NCBI RefSeq assembly: GCF_000184345.1
Contig: NC_017583.1
Span: 1,364,001-1,428,000, forward strand
From: Spirochaeta thermophila DSM 6578
GTDB lineage: Bacteria; Spirochaetota; Spirochaetia; Winmispirales; Winmispiraceae
Direction of reading: 5' to 3'
Length of the DNA stretch: 64,000 bases
Part shown: positions 8,658 to 16,629 of the stretch, piece after piece
How the letters are laid out: the number at the start of each line of letters is the position of its first letter
Position numbering within the stretch: the stretch's first letter is position 1
Notes under the pieces: model-generated
Seen by the model: only the letters and a program-made list of their open reading frames with translations
Told to the model about the DNA's origin: nothing
The model's database searches: none
Translations under genes and position numbers: made by a program

Positions 8658-9800
8658 GTGGCAGAGATAAACCTCGTCCACGTGTACAAGTATTTCTACC
8701 CATCGTTCAGTTTCAAGAACTTCTTCCGGAAGAAGGGGGCCCTCCTCGGCCCCAGAGAGCCTCACTTCGCCCTTACGGACGTGAATCTCACCATCCCCGA
8801 TGCGCGAACGACCGTGGTCCTCGGTCCGACGGGATGCGGAAAGAGCACGCTCCTCCGCATCATCGGTGGGCTCCTCCCCCCCGACCAGGGGAAAGTGCTC
8901 TTCGACGGAAAGGACATCACAGAGCTCCCACCGGGCGAGAGACGGATCGGCATGGTGTTCCAGGATTACGCACTCTACCCCCACCTCACCGTCAAGACGA
9001 ACATCCTCTCCTACTTCTTCTTCAAGAAATGGACGAAGCAGTGGTCGGACGAGATGGAAATGGAAGCGGAAGAGAAGTACCGCCGTACGAGCCAACTCCT
9101 GGGGGTGAAGCTCGAACACCTCTCCGGCCGGTTTCCTCCCAACCTCTCCAGCGGGGAGAAACAGCGCGTCGCCATAGGAAGGTGCATCACCCGTGATCCC
9201 TCCCTCTTCCTCATGGATGAACCGTTCTCCCATCTCGACCAGCCTCTCAGGGAGGAATACCGGCGTCAGCTCAAGGCCCTCCTCTCCTACTTCGACGTGA
9301 CCACGGTCTACGTGACCCACGACCAGCACGAGGCCCTCCTGCTCGCGGACCGGCTCGTGGTCATGCGCGAGGGGAAGATCGAGCAGGCCGGGACCCCCGA
9401 GGAGATCTACCAGGCGCCCCGAAACCTCTTCGTGGCCGAATTCTTCCATCCACACCCCTTTCTCCCGGCCATCAACCTGATCCCGGGGGATCTCATGGGT
9501 CCCGAATACCGGGAGAAGGTGATAGGCATACGGCCCGAAGACTTTTCCCTCAGGTCTCCGCGTGTCGCCGGTGACTACATCCTGCCCGCCCAGGTGGTCT
9601 CGGTCTTCAAGAGCCCCCTCGCCATGGAAGCAGCCATGCGGCTCAAAGTGAAGGACCGGGTGTTCGTGGAAGTGCCGGTCCCCTCGGGCACTTCCCCTTC
9701 GGAGGGCGATGAGGTCGGCCTCGTCCCCTCACGGATGCACATCTTCGATCCTCTCACAGGTGAGAGGACCGCAACCCATCACCTGCAGGTCCACCTCTGA
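8658..9800 (+). CDS. ABC transporter ATP-binding protein (MalK/UgpC-like)
   Basis: This 380-residue ABC ATPase of the carbohydrate-importer type has Walker A 'GPTGCGKST' (56-64), Q-loop 'VFQDYALYP', signature 'LSSGEKQRVAIGR', Walker B 'LFLMDEPFSHLD' and switch 'VTHDQHEA'. A C-terminal TOBE/OB region (about 280-380) contains 'VIGIRPEDFSL' as in MalK. An unusual insertion rich in aromatic and lysine residues (about 10-30 and 115-135, 'SYFFFKKWTKQW') sits outside the core. No permease or binding-protein gene lies in the window, so it may be a shared ATPase for distant sugar transporters. The GTG start is set by the promoter just upstream. Confidence 0.9.
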   Translation: MAEINLVHVYKYFYPSFSFKNFFRKKGALLGPREPHFALTDVNLTIPDARTTVVLGPTGCGKSTLLRIIGGLLPPDQGKVLFDGKDITELPPGERRIGMVFQDYALYPHLTVKTNILSYFFFKKWTKQWSDEMEMEAEEKYRRTSQLLGVKLEHLSGRFPPNLSSGEKQRVAIGRCITRDPSLFLMDEPFSHLDQPLREEYRRQLKALLSYFDVTTVYVTHDQHEALLLADRLVVMREGKIEQAGTPEEIYQAPRNLFVAEFFHPHPFLPAINLIPGDLMGPEYREKVIGIRPEDFSLRSPRVAGDYILPAQVVSVFKSPLAMEAAMRLKVKDRVFVEVPVPSGTSPSEGDEVGLVPSRMHIFDPLTGERTATHHLQVHL

Positions 9801-9824
9801 ACACCCTGAGCTCAGACAAAACAC

Positions 9825-9981
9825 TTGACGGGTGAGACGAATGAGGCTACTATACAATCTGAGTAGCAGGAAACAGAATGTAGGATGATGAGAGCTTCTT
9901 CGCCTTTCTCCATTCCTCACTGCTTCCGTATACTCCCCTATCGTAGATAGGGTGAATGATGACCCCGTTAGGGGAAAGAGG
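9825..9981 (+). promoter_or_regulatory. Promoter and structured 5' leader of the RRM gene
   Basis: TTGACG (9825-9830), 17 bases, TACTAT (9848-9853) give a predicted leader of about 130 bases. It holds two perfect hairpins: CCCTATC-gta-GATAGGG (9936-9952) and CCCC-gtta-GGGG (9963-9974). The second ends three bases before the AGAGG ribosome binding site (9977-9981), which is then separated from ATG 9991 by a run of T. The arrangement suggests translational control, perhaps by the encoded RNA-binding protein or by temperature. Confidence 0.5.
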
Positions 9982-9990
9982 TTTTTTTGT

Positions 9991-10293
9991 ATGTCTTTCA
10001 AGATTTATGTGGGTAATCTCAATTACCAGACCACGGAGGACACTCTCCGCCAGCTCTTCGAGCAGTACGGAGAGGTCGAGTCGGTGAAGATCATCACCGA
10101 TCGCGATTCGGGTTTTTCCAAGGGCTTTGGCTTTGTGGAAATGGCAAGCGAAGAGGCAGGAGAAGCAGCCATCAGTGCACTCAACCAGCATGAACTCGAA
10201 GGCAGACAACTGAGAGTCAACAAGGCTCATGAGCGCCGTCGGTCTTCTTTCGGCGGCGATCGCTCCCGGAGCTCTTCATATCGCTATTACTAA
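9991..10293 (+). CDS. RRM-domain RNA-binding protein
   Basis: This 100-residue single-RRM protein is like the Rbp proteins of cyanobacteria and spirochaetes. RNP2 is 'KIYVGNL' (4-10) and RNP1 is 'KGFGFVEM' (about 46-53); the RRM covers residues 3-78. The tail is Arg/Ser/Tyr-rich ('RRRSSFGGDRSRSSSYRYY') and may add RNA affinity. ATG 9991 is preferred over an in-frame ATG at 9952 because the latter lies inside a leader hairpin. Related proteins bind RNA as chaperones and can be cold-induced. A predicted small RNA is encoded convergently just beyond its terminator, which makes an RNA-chaperone role attractive but unproven. Confidence 0.93.
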   Translation: MSFKIYVGNLNYQTTEDTLRQLFEQYGEVESVKIITDRDSGFSKGFGFVEMASEEAGEAAISALNQHELEGRQLRVNKAHERRRSSFGGDRSRSSSYRYY

Positions 10294-10313
10294 CCCCTGA
10301 GAGTGATCGAGAA

Positions 10314-10338
10314 GGCCGGCTGTCGCCGGCCTTTTTCT
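10314..10338 (+). terminator. Rho-independent terminator of the RRM gene
   Basis: GGCCGGC (10314-10320), loop TGTC and GCCGGCC (10325-10331) make a seven-pair GC stem followed by TTTTT (10332-10336). It lies 20 bases after the RRM stop codon. Confidence 0.9.
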
Positions 10339-10359
10339 GTTCTGCCTGGATCCGGGACG

Positions 10360-10429
10360 AAAAAAAGGCTCCCAGAGAAAGGAGGAAAACTCTGGAAGCC
10401 AGTATCAAAAGGGGGGGACTGGAGGTTGT
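10360..10429 (-). ncRNA. Predicted small RNA of about 70 nt with C-rich loops
   Basis: On the minus strand a complete promoter (see 10436-10464) leads to a transcript predicted to start near 10429 and to end at a strong terminator. The terminator stem is GGCT plus CCAGAG paired with CTCTGG plus AGCC (one mismatch, 10367-10400), followed by seven T (10366 to 10360). A 5' hairpin CCAGT/ACTGG (10399-10422) exposes a loop with seven C followed by TTTT. The terminator loop exposes CCTCC. Both loops could pair with purine-rich ribosome binding sites. No open reading frame fits in the transcript. I recognise no known RNA family. Its two hairpins overlap by two bases. Confidence 0.7.
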
Positions 10430-10435
10430 GTCTTT

Positions 10436-10464
10436 ACTATACACAGCGAACCTCGGATTGTCAA
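10436..10464 (-). promoter_or_regulatory. Promoter of the predicted small RNA
   Basis: Reading leftward: TTGACA (10459-10464), exactly 17 bases, TATAGT (10436-10441). The start is expected at about 10429, 70 bases before the T-run of the terminator. No coding gene lies downstream on this strand before the terminator. Confidence 0.75.
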
Positions 10465-10583
10465 GGGAAATTAAAGATTTTCGAGGTTTTTGAGATATTT
10501 GAGATTTACTGCTCGTCCAAAGCCCAGGATCGGGTATTGAAAAAAGGGGGGAAGTTCCCCATCATGATGGGTTGAAGCCACAG

Positions 10584-11879
10584 ATGAACGACGTGAAGCC
10601 TGAACGAGACTGGTTTCCTCTGGACAATGCGGCAAAAATTTTCCCTCCGATCACAGGCAGGAGGAAGACCACCGTATTCCGGATCTCCGCCACGCTGAAG
10701 AAACCAGTGGTCTATGAATCCATACGCGAAGCCCTCCGCCTCACTCTGCACAGATTCCCCTACTTTCAGGTCAGGATCCGAAGGGGATTCTTCTGGTATT
10801 ACTTCGATCGGATCCCTTACCTCCCGCCCATCGAACGCGATCCGGAGTATCCTTGCATGTGGGACCCCACGAGGACTCCCGGGATCCCCCTCCGCATCCG
10901 TCTCTCCCATGAGAGGATCGCCCTCGAGGTGGCCCACGCACTCACCGATGGAATGGGCGCCCTCGAGTTCCTCAAGACCCTCATGGCATCCTATCTTTCC
11001 ATAGAGGAGGGGCTGTCCATTCCATCATCCCCTCACCTGCTTTCTCCTTTCTCCGTACCACATCCGGAAGAGATCGAAGACAGTTTCGCACGACACTATC
11101 AGGCCGGAGTTCCGAGTTCCTCGATTCCTCCCCGAGCCTTCCACGTTCCGGGGCACCTCATACCTCCCGGTCGTTACTATATCACCACAGGGCTCGTCCC
11201 CTCCGATGGGCTCAGAGAACTCGCACGATCATACCACACCACGGTCACCGCTTTCCTCACCGCCCTCTACTTCCTGTCGTTTTATACGATCATCCAGGAG
11301 GGCAAGGCCAAGGGATCGAAACCCATCATCATTCAGATTCCCGTCAACCTAAGGCGCCTCTTTCCCTCCAAGACAATGCGCAACTTCTTCCTCCTCATGT
11401 TCCCCAGGATCGATCCTCGGTTGGGTGAGTACGACTTCGAGGAGATCCTCACCTACGTCACTCATTTCATGAAGATGGAGAGCACCAAGAAGGCCCTCGC
11501 TCCACAGATAAAAAGGAACGTAGGAGGAGAACGGAATCCCTTCGCCCGATTCGTACCGGTGTTTCTCAAGGACCTCGTGCTCAGCAGGATGTACGAGATC
11601 ATGGGAGACAGGAGAGCCACGAGCAGCCTCTCCAATCTCGGCGTGGTGCAGGTTCCCGAGGAGATGCAACCGTACATCGAACGCTTCGACTTCTACCCTC
11701 CTCCCGATCCCATCATGAAGGTCTGTGCCGGGGTGGTCACCTATGGAAACACAGTGTCCTTGAGTTTCGGAAGGCTCATCCATGAACCGATGGTGGAGCG
11801 GGTGTTCTTCCGATGGCTCACGGAGAGGGGACTCCCCGTGAGCATAGAGACCAATGTCCAGGAGGATTATCGCTCGTGA
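10584..11879 (+). CDS. Condensation-domain-like / alcohol acyltransferase family protein
   Basis: This protein of about 431 residues belongs to the CoA-dependent acyltransferase fold (COG4908-type, NRPS condensation-like). The diagnostic 'AHALTDGMG' corresponds to HxxxDG (His118 and Asp122 from ATG 10584), where His is the catalytic base. The C-terminal half has 'IPVNLRRLFPSKTMRNFF', the family's second conserved block. Such stand-alone proteins transfer acyl groups to alcohols or lipids; the acceptor is unknown. The start is uncertain: TTG 10572 and ATG 10584 are in frame and neither has a good ribosome binding site. The next gene overlaps its stop codon, which indicates coupling. Confidence 0.8.
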   Translation: MNDVKPERDWFPLDNAAKIFPPITGRRKTTVFRISATLKKPVVYESIREALRLTLHRFPYFQVRIRRGFFWYYFDRIPYLPPIERDPEYPCMWDPTRTPGIPLRIRLSHERIALEVAHALTDGMGALEFLKTLMASYLSIEEGLSIPSSPHLLSPFSVPHPEEIEDSFARHYQAGVPSSSIPPRAFHVPGHLIPPGRYYITTGLVPSDGLRELARSYHTTVTAFLTALYFLSFYTIIQEGKAKGSKPIIIQIPVNLRRLFPSKTMRNFFLLMFPRIDPRLGEYDFEEILTYVTHFMKMESTKKALAPQIKRNVGGERNPFARFVPVFLKDLVLSRMYEIMGDRRATSSLSNLGVVQVPEEMQPYIERFDFYPPPDPIMKVCAGVVTYGNTVSLSFGRLIHEPMVERVFFRWLTERGLPVSIETNVQEDYRS

Positions 11880-12580
11880 AACGATGTAGCTCCTGTGGGA
11901 TCGTGACGAGAGAGGACAGGGACACCTGTCCTCTCTGCGGAAGGTCGTTCTCCGAGAGCAGCGCACCTCCCGAGGAAGGGATACGCCCTACTTCCCCCAA
12001 CGCTGAGCCTCTTCCCGCCTCAGACACTGCTCCCATCGTCCTGCCACTGGTGACGGTGTTCTCCCTCATGGCGAGTATGGTGGTGGCGGCGGTGGATCTC
12101 ATCTTGAACGAGGGGATCACCTGGTCTCGTTATCCTCTGGTCTCCATTCTCTTCGTCTGGTCCCTCACCCTCTCGGCCGCGGCACTCCACAGGAGACCGC
12201 TGCTTTTTTCAGGATCCATCCCGGTAGCCGCTTCTGCGTTTCTCCTCGTACTGGATCTTCTCGACGACGGGACACTCTCATGGGCGCTCAGTCTCGGCCT
12301 TCCGCTCATAGTGGTGAGCGCCCTTGCGCTCCTCGGTCTCACCGCCTTCATCATCAAGGGGAAACACTATGGATACCTGGTCCTGGGAACTATCCTCGTG
12401 ATCGTGGCCTTCGTGACTACCGCCATCAATCTCATCACCAACCGGTATCTCGCCGTCCCGAGGATACTTGACTGGGCACTCATCGTGGATGCGATCACCC
12501 TTCCGCTCTCATGGTTCTTCTTCTATCTCCACTTCGGACTCAAGAAGGAACTCCACCTCGAGAAGTTCTTCCATCTCTAG
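11876..12580 (+). CDS. Zinc-ribbon multi-pass membrane protein (DUF6320-like)
   Basis: This 234-residue protein starts with a zinc ribbon, CSSC-x12-CPLC (residues 4-22), a hydrophilic linker rich in Pro and Ser (about 25-55), and then about six hydrophobic segments (from about 58 to 225). GTG 11876 overlaps the TGA of the acyltransferase gene (GTGA) and has AGGAGG ten bases upstream, so translation is probably coupled. From memory, acyltransferase plus zinc-ribbon membrane protein pairs recur in Firmicutes and treponemes under the name DUF6320; that link is not verified here. The likely role is as the membrane partner of the acyltransferase. Confidence 0.72.
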   Translation: MKRCSSCGIVTREDRDTCPLCGRSFSESSAPPEEGIRPTSPNAEPLPASDTAPIVLPLVTVFSLMASMVVAAVDLILNEGITWSRYPLVSILFVWSLTLSAAALHRRPLLFSGSIPVAASAFLLVLDLLDDGTLSWALSLGLPLIVVSALALLGLTAFIIKGKHYGYLVLGTILVIVAFVTTAINLITNRYLAVPRILDWALIVDAITLPLSWFFFYLHFGLKKELHLEKFFHL

Positions 12581-12599
12581 TGCGCTCCTATGCAAAAGA

Positions 12600-12621
12600 G
12601 GCCCTCCCCGCAGGGAGGGCC
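12600..12621. terminator. Bidirectional terminator between convergent genes
   Basis: A perfect nine-pair stem, GGCCCTCCC (12600-12608), loop CGCA, GGGAGGGCC (12613-12621). On the minus strand it is followed by TCTTTTG, so it fits best as terminator of the HEAT-repeat gene, and may also stop the rightward operon. Confidence 0.7.
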
Positions 12622-12647
12622 TGGAGGACCTTGCACATGGTCGTGGC

Positions 12648-13367
12648 CTATCGCTTCCTTTCCACCGCGATCCTCCGCAGCTCCTCCAGAACAGCAAGGG
12701 CTTTGAGCTTGACCATCCTCACGTAATTGCCTTGGGTGATCACTTCCCCGATGGCGTTGATGAGTTCGGGGTTCGTGACCCCGTCATTGGCCTGGGCGAG
12801 CTTCTCGATGGAGAGGAGGGTGGAGAACGCGAGATTGTTGTCGGGAACGGGCTTGATGTTCTCCTGATGGAGCCTGTACGCGAGCACATTCGTCACCTCT
12901 TCGTTCTCGTTGAGACCTATCCTCCCGAGTGCGTAGACCGCCTCGGCCACGACCATGGGTTCCTCTTCCTTCAATACCACCGTCAGGAGGGAATCCTTGG
13001 CCTTTTCTCCGCCTATACGACCAAGGAGGTTGCAGGCCTGCCGTCTCACCTCGGGGAAATTGTTCACCTTTCGGTTTCCCACCCTCACCTCTCGCGAAAT
13101 GGTCTCGGTGGCAAGGGTTTCGAGGATCGCAAATGCGGCATCCTCGTCGCTCATCCGGCCTTCGTCCACCATTCGCTCGAGGTTCCTGAGGGCCAGGAGT
13201 TTGAGTTCCTCGCTGTTGGAGAAGGCTTCATCCTGTATGAGTCTGAGCTCAATATCCTGACTGAGATAGTATTCCTCGATCGTCGCCTCGTCACCCCCTG
13301 CCTCCTGACCGTGCAGGAGGAGAGCGGAGAACACACATACCGCCAGAAACACCCCTTTTCGTTTCAT
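12648..13367 (-). CDS. Exported HEAT-repeat protein
   Basis: This 239-residue protein has a cleavable signal peptide ('MKRKGVFLAVCVFSALLLHG', likely cut before QEAGG). The mature part is a string of helical repeats, for example 'VRRQACNLLGRIGGEKAKDS' and 'VVAEAVYALGRIGLNENEEV', typical of HEAT/PBS-lyase-like repeats. Proteins like this in spirochaetes are periplasmic scaffolds of unknown function. It is followed on the minus strand by the terminator at 12600-12621 and preceded 13 bases upstream by a lipoprotein gene in the same direction, so the two probably form an operon. Confidence 0.75.
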   Translation of the reverse strand: MKRKGVFLAVCVFSALLLHGQEAGGDEATIEEYYLSQDIELRLIQDEAFSNSEELKLLALRNLERMVDEGRMSDEDAAFAILETLATETISREVRVGNRKVNNFPEVRRQACNLLGRIGGEKAKDSLLTVVLKEEEPMVVAEAVYALGRIGLNENEEVTNVLAYRLHQENIKPVPDNNLAFSTLLSIEKLAQANDGVTNPELINAIGEVITQGNYVRMVKLKALAVLEELRRIAVERKR

Positions 13368-13380
13368 GCCGTACTCCTCG

Positions 13381-13911
13381 TTAATAGATTTTCCATCCCC
13401 CCTCCTCCCGCCTGAGTCTGTAGAGGAGATAGGGGGTTTCGTTGATCACCATATAGGCCTTCACTATATCCTTGGTCACGAACTCTATTTTGTCCAGCCG
13501 CACACGCGACCGGCTCGGCACCACCACCTGCTGAAAGTAGTCCTCGAGCGTACGGAGTACCACCCCTCTCTTCTTGAGTTTCGGCTCTTCCGAGACCCTG
13601 GCGAGATACGAGGGATCACTCACCCTCGCGATGTACTCCTGGGAGAGGTAGCTCCTCCAGGCTTCGAAATCACGCTTCTGGATGATGAGGGTGAGTTCCT
13701 CGAGGAATGCCTCGATCTCGACGAAGGTACGTTCATACACTTCCTGGGAGACTTCTATCGTCCCTTCCGACTCGGAAACCACTTCTTCTTCCACGACGAC
13801 AGGAGGGGTCGACGTGGGGGATGGAGAGACAGGAGCATCCTGTCCAGAGACACACCCCGCCAGCAGCAAGACGACCGAGAACACTAGCACACCCCAGTCT
13901 CTGCTCTTCAT
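13381..13911 (-). CDS. Putative lipoprotein of unknown function
   Basis: From ATG 13911 the 176-residue product has a lipoprotein signal peptide ending in 'LLLAGC' (Cys20), then a Ser/Pro/Thr-rich linker, then a helical region (about 60-110) and a compact C-terminal domain ending 'LLYRLRREEGGWKIY'. The latter resembles SnoaL/NTF2-like or DUF4440-type folds, in which a terminal 'WKI' strand is common; this is tentative. A promoter TTGACA-17-TTACAC places the transcription start only a few bases before the start codon. Confidence 0.65.
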   Translation of the reverse strand: MKSRDWGVLVFSVVLLLAGCVSGQDAPVSPSPTSTPPVVVEEEVVSESEGTIEVSQEVYERTFVEIEAFLEELTLIIQKRDFEAWRSYLSQEYIARVSDPSYLARVSEEPKLKKRGVVLRTLEDYFQQVVVPSRSRVRLDKIEFVTKDIVKAYMVINETPYLLYRLRREEGGWKIY

Positions 13912-13921
13912 CTCACTTAGA

Positions 13922-13988
13922 GTGTAAGTGGTGATCTCGGGTTTTGTCAACATTCTTCCTTGCAAGACAAGGAAAAGCAGGATACTAT
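13922..13988. promoter_or_regulatory. Divergent overlapping promoters
   Basis: Leftward: TTGACA (13945-13950), 17 bases, TTACAC (13922-13927), ten bases before ATG 13911. Rightward: TTGCAA (13960-13965), 17 bases, TACTAT (13983-13988), six bases before ATG 13995. The -35 boxes are nine bases apart. The rightward transcript is predicted to be leaderless. Confidence 0.65.
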
Positions 13989-13994
13989 TATTCC

Positions 13995-16007
13995 ATGAGC
14001 ACAGAGGAAGGGAAACGACAGACAGACGAGTTCAGGCGGCTCGTGGAGGCCTACTTTAGCAGATTCCGGCATACCGAGATCCCCTTCAACCACTTCGCGG
14101 CCTACGCCATCCGGGAGGCCCAGAGGAACAGAGACGAATTCCCGTCCTTCTCCGCTCTCACCTCGCTGGAATCCCTCTCCCGGGAGGTCGTCCGGCTCGC
14201 GAAACCGCTCGAACGGGAGGGGATGCTGATCGTCGATGCAGATCCCCACGGTACGATCAACATGCTCTACTATCTCTCGCCCTATTACGAGCGTATCGAG
14301 GCCCACTATCAGGAGATGTCCCTCACACAGGATCTCCCGTTCCCCGACACCGGGCTTCTCGGTATATCCCTCTCTGAACGTTTCTTCCTCACCCTCTCGG
14401 TAAAGGACGATTTCCTCCACTGGTTCGAACGCCACGAGGAGACGGGCGAGGGAAACACGCTCATACGTCTCACGTTCCCGGACGGTCTCCCCGTCGTGGT
14501 CATCACCGAGAGGATCCTGCTTCAGAAGCTCTGTGAGCTCTGCGTCATCAAACTGCGTGCCTACCTCACCAATGAACGGAACTCGGCCTACCTCCTCCAG
14601 AAGATACGGCCCTTCTTCCGCCAGAACGAAACCATGCTCAGGAACATGCTCCATGCGGCCCTCACGCGGACCGATCAGACACTCAGAGAGATACGGGAAC
14701 CCTCCGACACCGTGTACTACTTCTGGAACCAGCTCGCCAATTTCCTCTACAAGGACATCATCTCGAAAAAGGATCGACAGGAGGTGGAGACTTCCTACTG
14801 CCACGCCGCCTATCTTCTCACCTATTTCCTGCTCTACTACAAAAGCAAGGTGAGGAAGAAGAAGGAGAAGGAACGAGCCCTCCAGATCCTCGAGCGTCAA
14901 CTCAAGAAGCGGCCCTACGCGTTCACGCTGGGGGAGATCCTCTCCTTCACGGACGATCGAGGGATCCCGCTCCTCAAGTTCTGTGAGAGGAACGACATCG
15001 TGGACCATGTGAAGGAGCATTCCACGGCACCCGACCCCCTCTCCCTCCCCCCTCTCGTGAAGCTCAAGGGAGCCGACGACCAGGACTACTACATCAGGAG
15101 GGAACTCCTGCTCCCCGTGTTCGAGGAACGGCGATTCCTCCTCTCCATGGAGCTGAAGAGGGAATACACCAACCAGTGGTACCTCTTCCTCAAGAAGGAC
15201 GAAGAGCTCCCCGAGATGTTCGACGACGAGGAATTCGCACGCGACGTGAGGGAGCGTGTGGCGAGGAAAGACCCCGTGTTTCCGGGCTTCCTCCAGTTCC
15301 ACCTCCTCTATCTGGCATGGGAGGGAACCGACCTCCCTGCCGCTCAGAAGGGTGAGCTCCAGAAGATCTTCGACGAACGGAACCGGCGTCTCAGGCCGCT
15401 CCCCGAAATCCTCGACCTCGACCGGGAGAAGCTCCTGAAGGACGCAAGACTCATGCTCCCCTTCTGGAAGGTGATACCGGTGGTGAGCACCATCATCAGA
15501 TTCCTCAAGCGTCTCTTCCTGGGAAAGCCGGCCCGTCCCCACAAGAAGAAGAAATCCTTACTGGTCCTCTCACCTTCCTCCGCACCTCCCCGACAGAAAG
15601 CCCCTCCGGTCCCGACCGACCGCGGCGAGGCGTCTCTCCCTCCGCCCACCCCCGCCTCGCAGCCGTATACCCCCCATCAATTCCGTGCGAGGATCCAGGA
15701 GTTGACGAAGGCATTCCTCCCGCCCGGCATGCGGATCGACGAAGCGCTCGAGTCACTCATCGAGCGGTGGAATCCGCTCATCGACGAAGAGTCGAAGGAG
15801 ATCCTCGTGGAGGATGTGAACAATTTCGCGAAGGACTTCCTGCGGAAGATGCGTATTCTCAACAGGAGAAGGCCCCCGACCAAGGAGCAGATCCGGACCA
15901 TGGCCCAGACCCTCTCGGAGAACAAGGCCTTCGAACGCATCAAGGAGAAAGAGGCCTTCCGCGAATACCTCGAACTCTACATGCTCAAGATACTCGGCAA
16001 GCTCTAA
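13995..16007 (+). CDS. Large hypothetical protein, spirochaete type
   Basis: I do not recognise this 670-residue protein. It has no signal peptide. Residues 1-500 are mostly charged and helical, with aromatic-rich segments such as 'SYCHAAYLLTYFLLYYKSK' (about 270-290) followed by a very basic 'KVRKKKEKE'. One hydrophobic patch 'LPFWKVIPVVSTIIRFLKRL' lies near 480-500. A Lys-rich, then Pro-rich low-complexity linker (about 505-555) leads to a C-terminal helical domain (about 560-670). The start is set by a promoter whose -10 box ends six bases before ATG 13995. The stop overlaps the convergent exonuclease gene by four bases. It is probably a cytoplasmic or peripheral membrane protein. Confidence 0.7.
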   Translation: MSTEEGKRQTDEFRRLVEAYFSRFRHTEIPFNHFAAYAIREAQRNRDEFPSFSALTSLESLSREVVRLAKPLEREGMLIVDADPHGTINMLYYLSPYYERIEAHYQEMSLTQDLPFPDTGLLGISLSERFFLTLSVKDDFLHWFERHEETGEGNTLIRLTFPDGLPVVVITERILLQKLCELCVIKLRAYLTNERNSAYLLQKIRPFFRQNETMLRNMLHAALTRTDQTLREIREPSDTVYYFWNQLANFLYKDIISKKDRQEVETSYCHAAYLLTYFLLYYKSKVRKKKEKERALQILERQLKKRPYAFTLGEILSFTDDRGIPLLKFCERNDIVDHVKEHSTAPDPLSLPPLVKLKGADDQDYYIRRELLLPVFEERRFLLSMELKREYTNQWYLFLKKDEELPEMFDDEEFARDVRERVARKDPVFPGFLQFHLLYLAWEGTDLPAAQKGELQKIFDERNRRLRPLPEILDLDREKLLKDARLMLPFWKVIPVVSTIIRFLKRLFLGKPARPHKKKKSLLVLSPSSAPPRQKAPPVPTDRGEASLPPPTPASQPYTPHQFRARIQELTKAFLPPGMRIDEALESLIERWNPLIDEESKEILVEDVNNFAKDFLRKMRILNRRRPPTKEQIRTMAQTLSENKAFERIKEKEAFREYLELYMLKILGKL

Positions 16008-16600
16008 CCGACCAGTATCCCTTCGAGCGGGAGGGACCCCTCTCCGGACGAGCGCTCTGCCAGGGCGTAGAAGAGATCCCCGCAGGCCCATGCGTCACTC
16101 AATGCCCTGTGATGCTGCTGCAGGGGGATATCCAGGGCTCGGGTGAGGGATGCGAGGCTGTACCTGCCCAGATGAGGGAGGACGCTCCTGGCAAGGAGCC
16201 GGGTGTCGATGGCGCGGAACCCAGGATAGGGACGTCCACAACGGGCGTATTCTATTCTCAGGAAAGAGAGGTCGAAGGGAGCGTTGTGGGCCACCAGGAG
16301 GTGCGTCCCCACGAAGGACTCGAGCATGGGAAGCACGGACGGGAGGGGAGGTGCTTCCTCCACATCCTGATCGCCGATCCCGTGGATCTTCGTCACCTCG
16401 GCAGGAATGGGATGGGGAGGCTTCACGAGCAGGGAGAAGAAGGCACGGGGTTCTCCGCCCTGGAACTTCACGCACGCGATCTCCACCACCGAATGGCGCA
16501 CAGGATCGAGCCCGGTGGTCTCGAGATCGAAGGCCACCACCACCTCCTTGCGCCAATCGATCGATACGGGATCTCTTCCAGGATCAGTCGAGGTTGACAT
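16004..16600 (-). CDS. DEDDh 3'-5' exonuclease (DnaQ-like)
   Basis: This 198-residue exonuclease domain protein resembles the DNA polymerase III epsilon proofreading subunit and RNase T-type enzymes. All five metal and catalytic residues are visible: Asp25 and Glu27 in 'FDLETTG', Asp110 in 'HNAPFDLSFL', and His164 and Asp169 in 'HHRALSDA'. Nothing beyond the nuclease domain is present, so it may be a free-standing repair or RNA-processing nuclease and not the replicative epsilon subunit. GGAAGGAGA precedes ATG 16600. The divergent small gene's -35 box overlaps this start codon. Confidence 0.92.
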   Translation of the reverse strand: MSTSTDPGRDPVSIDWRKEVVVAFDLETTGLDPVRHSVVEIACVKFQGGEPRAFFSLLVKPPHPIPAEVTKIHGIGDQDVEEAPPLPSVLPMLESFVGTHLLVAHNAPFDLSFLRIEYARCGRPYPGFRAIDTRLLARSVLPHLGRYSLASLTRALDIPLQQHHRALSDAWACGDLFYALAERSSGEGSLPLEGILVG

Positions 16601-16622
16601 GCAGGGTCTCCTTCCCTACCAT
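16594..16622 (+). promoter_or_regulatory. Promoter for leaderless small gene
   Basis: TTGACA (16594-16599), 17 bases, TACCAT (16617-16622), then seven bases to ATG 16630. No ribosome binding site. The -35 box overlaps the start codon of the divergent exonuclease gene, so the two transcripts may interfere. Confidence 0.65.
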
Positions 16623-16629
16623 CCGACAC

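Noticed and set aside
9936-9952. Leader hairpin as terminator of the ABC ATPase gene
   Set aside because: It lacks a T-run and lies downstream of a good promoter, inside the RRM gene leader.
13947-15542. Long open frame on the minus strand opposite the 670-residue gene
   Set aside because: It mirrors the GC-rich third-position bias of the plus-strand gene, its product is Glu/Val/Leu low-complexity, and it has no start signal.
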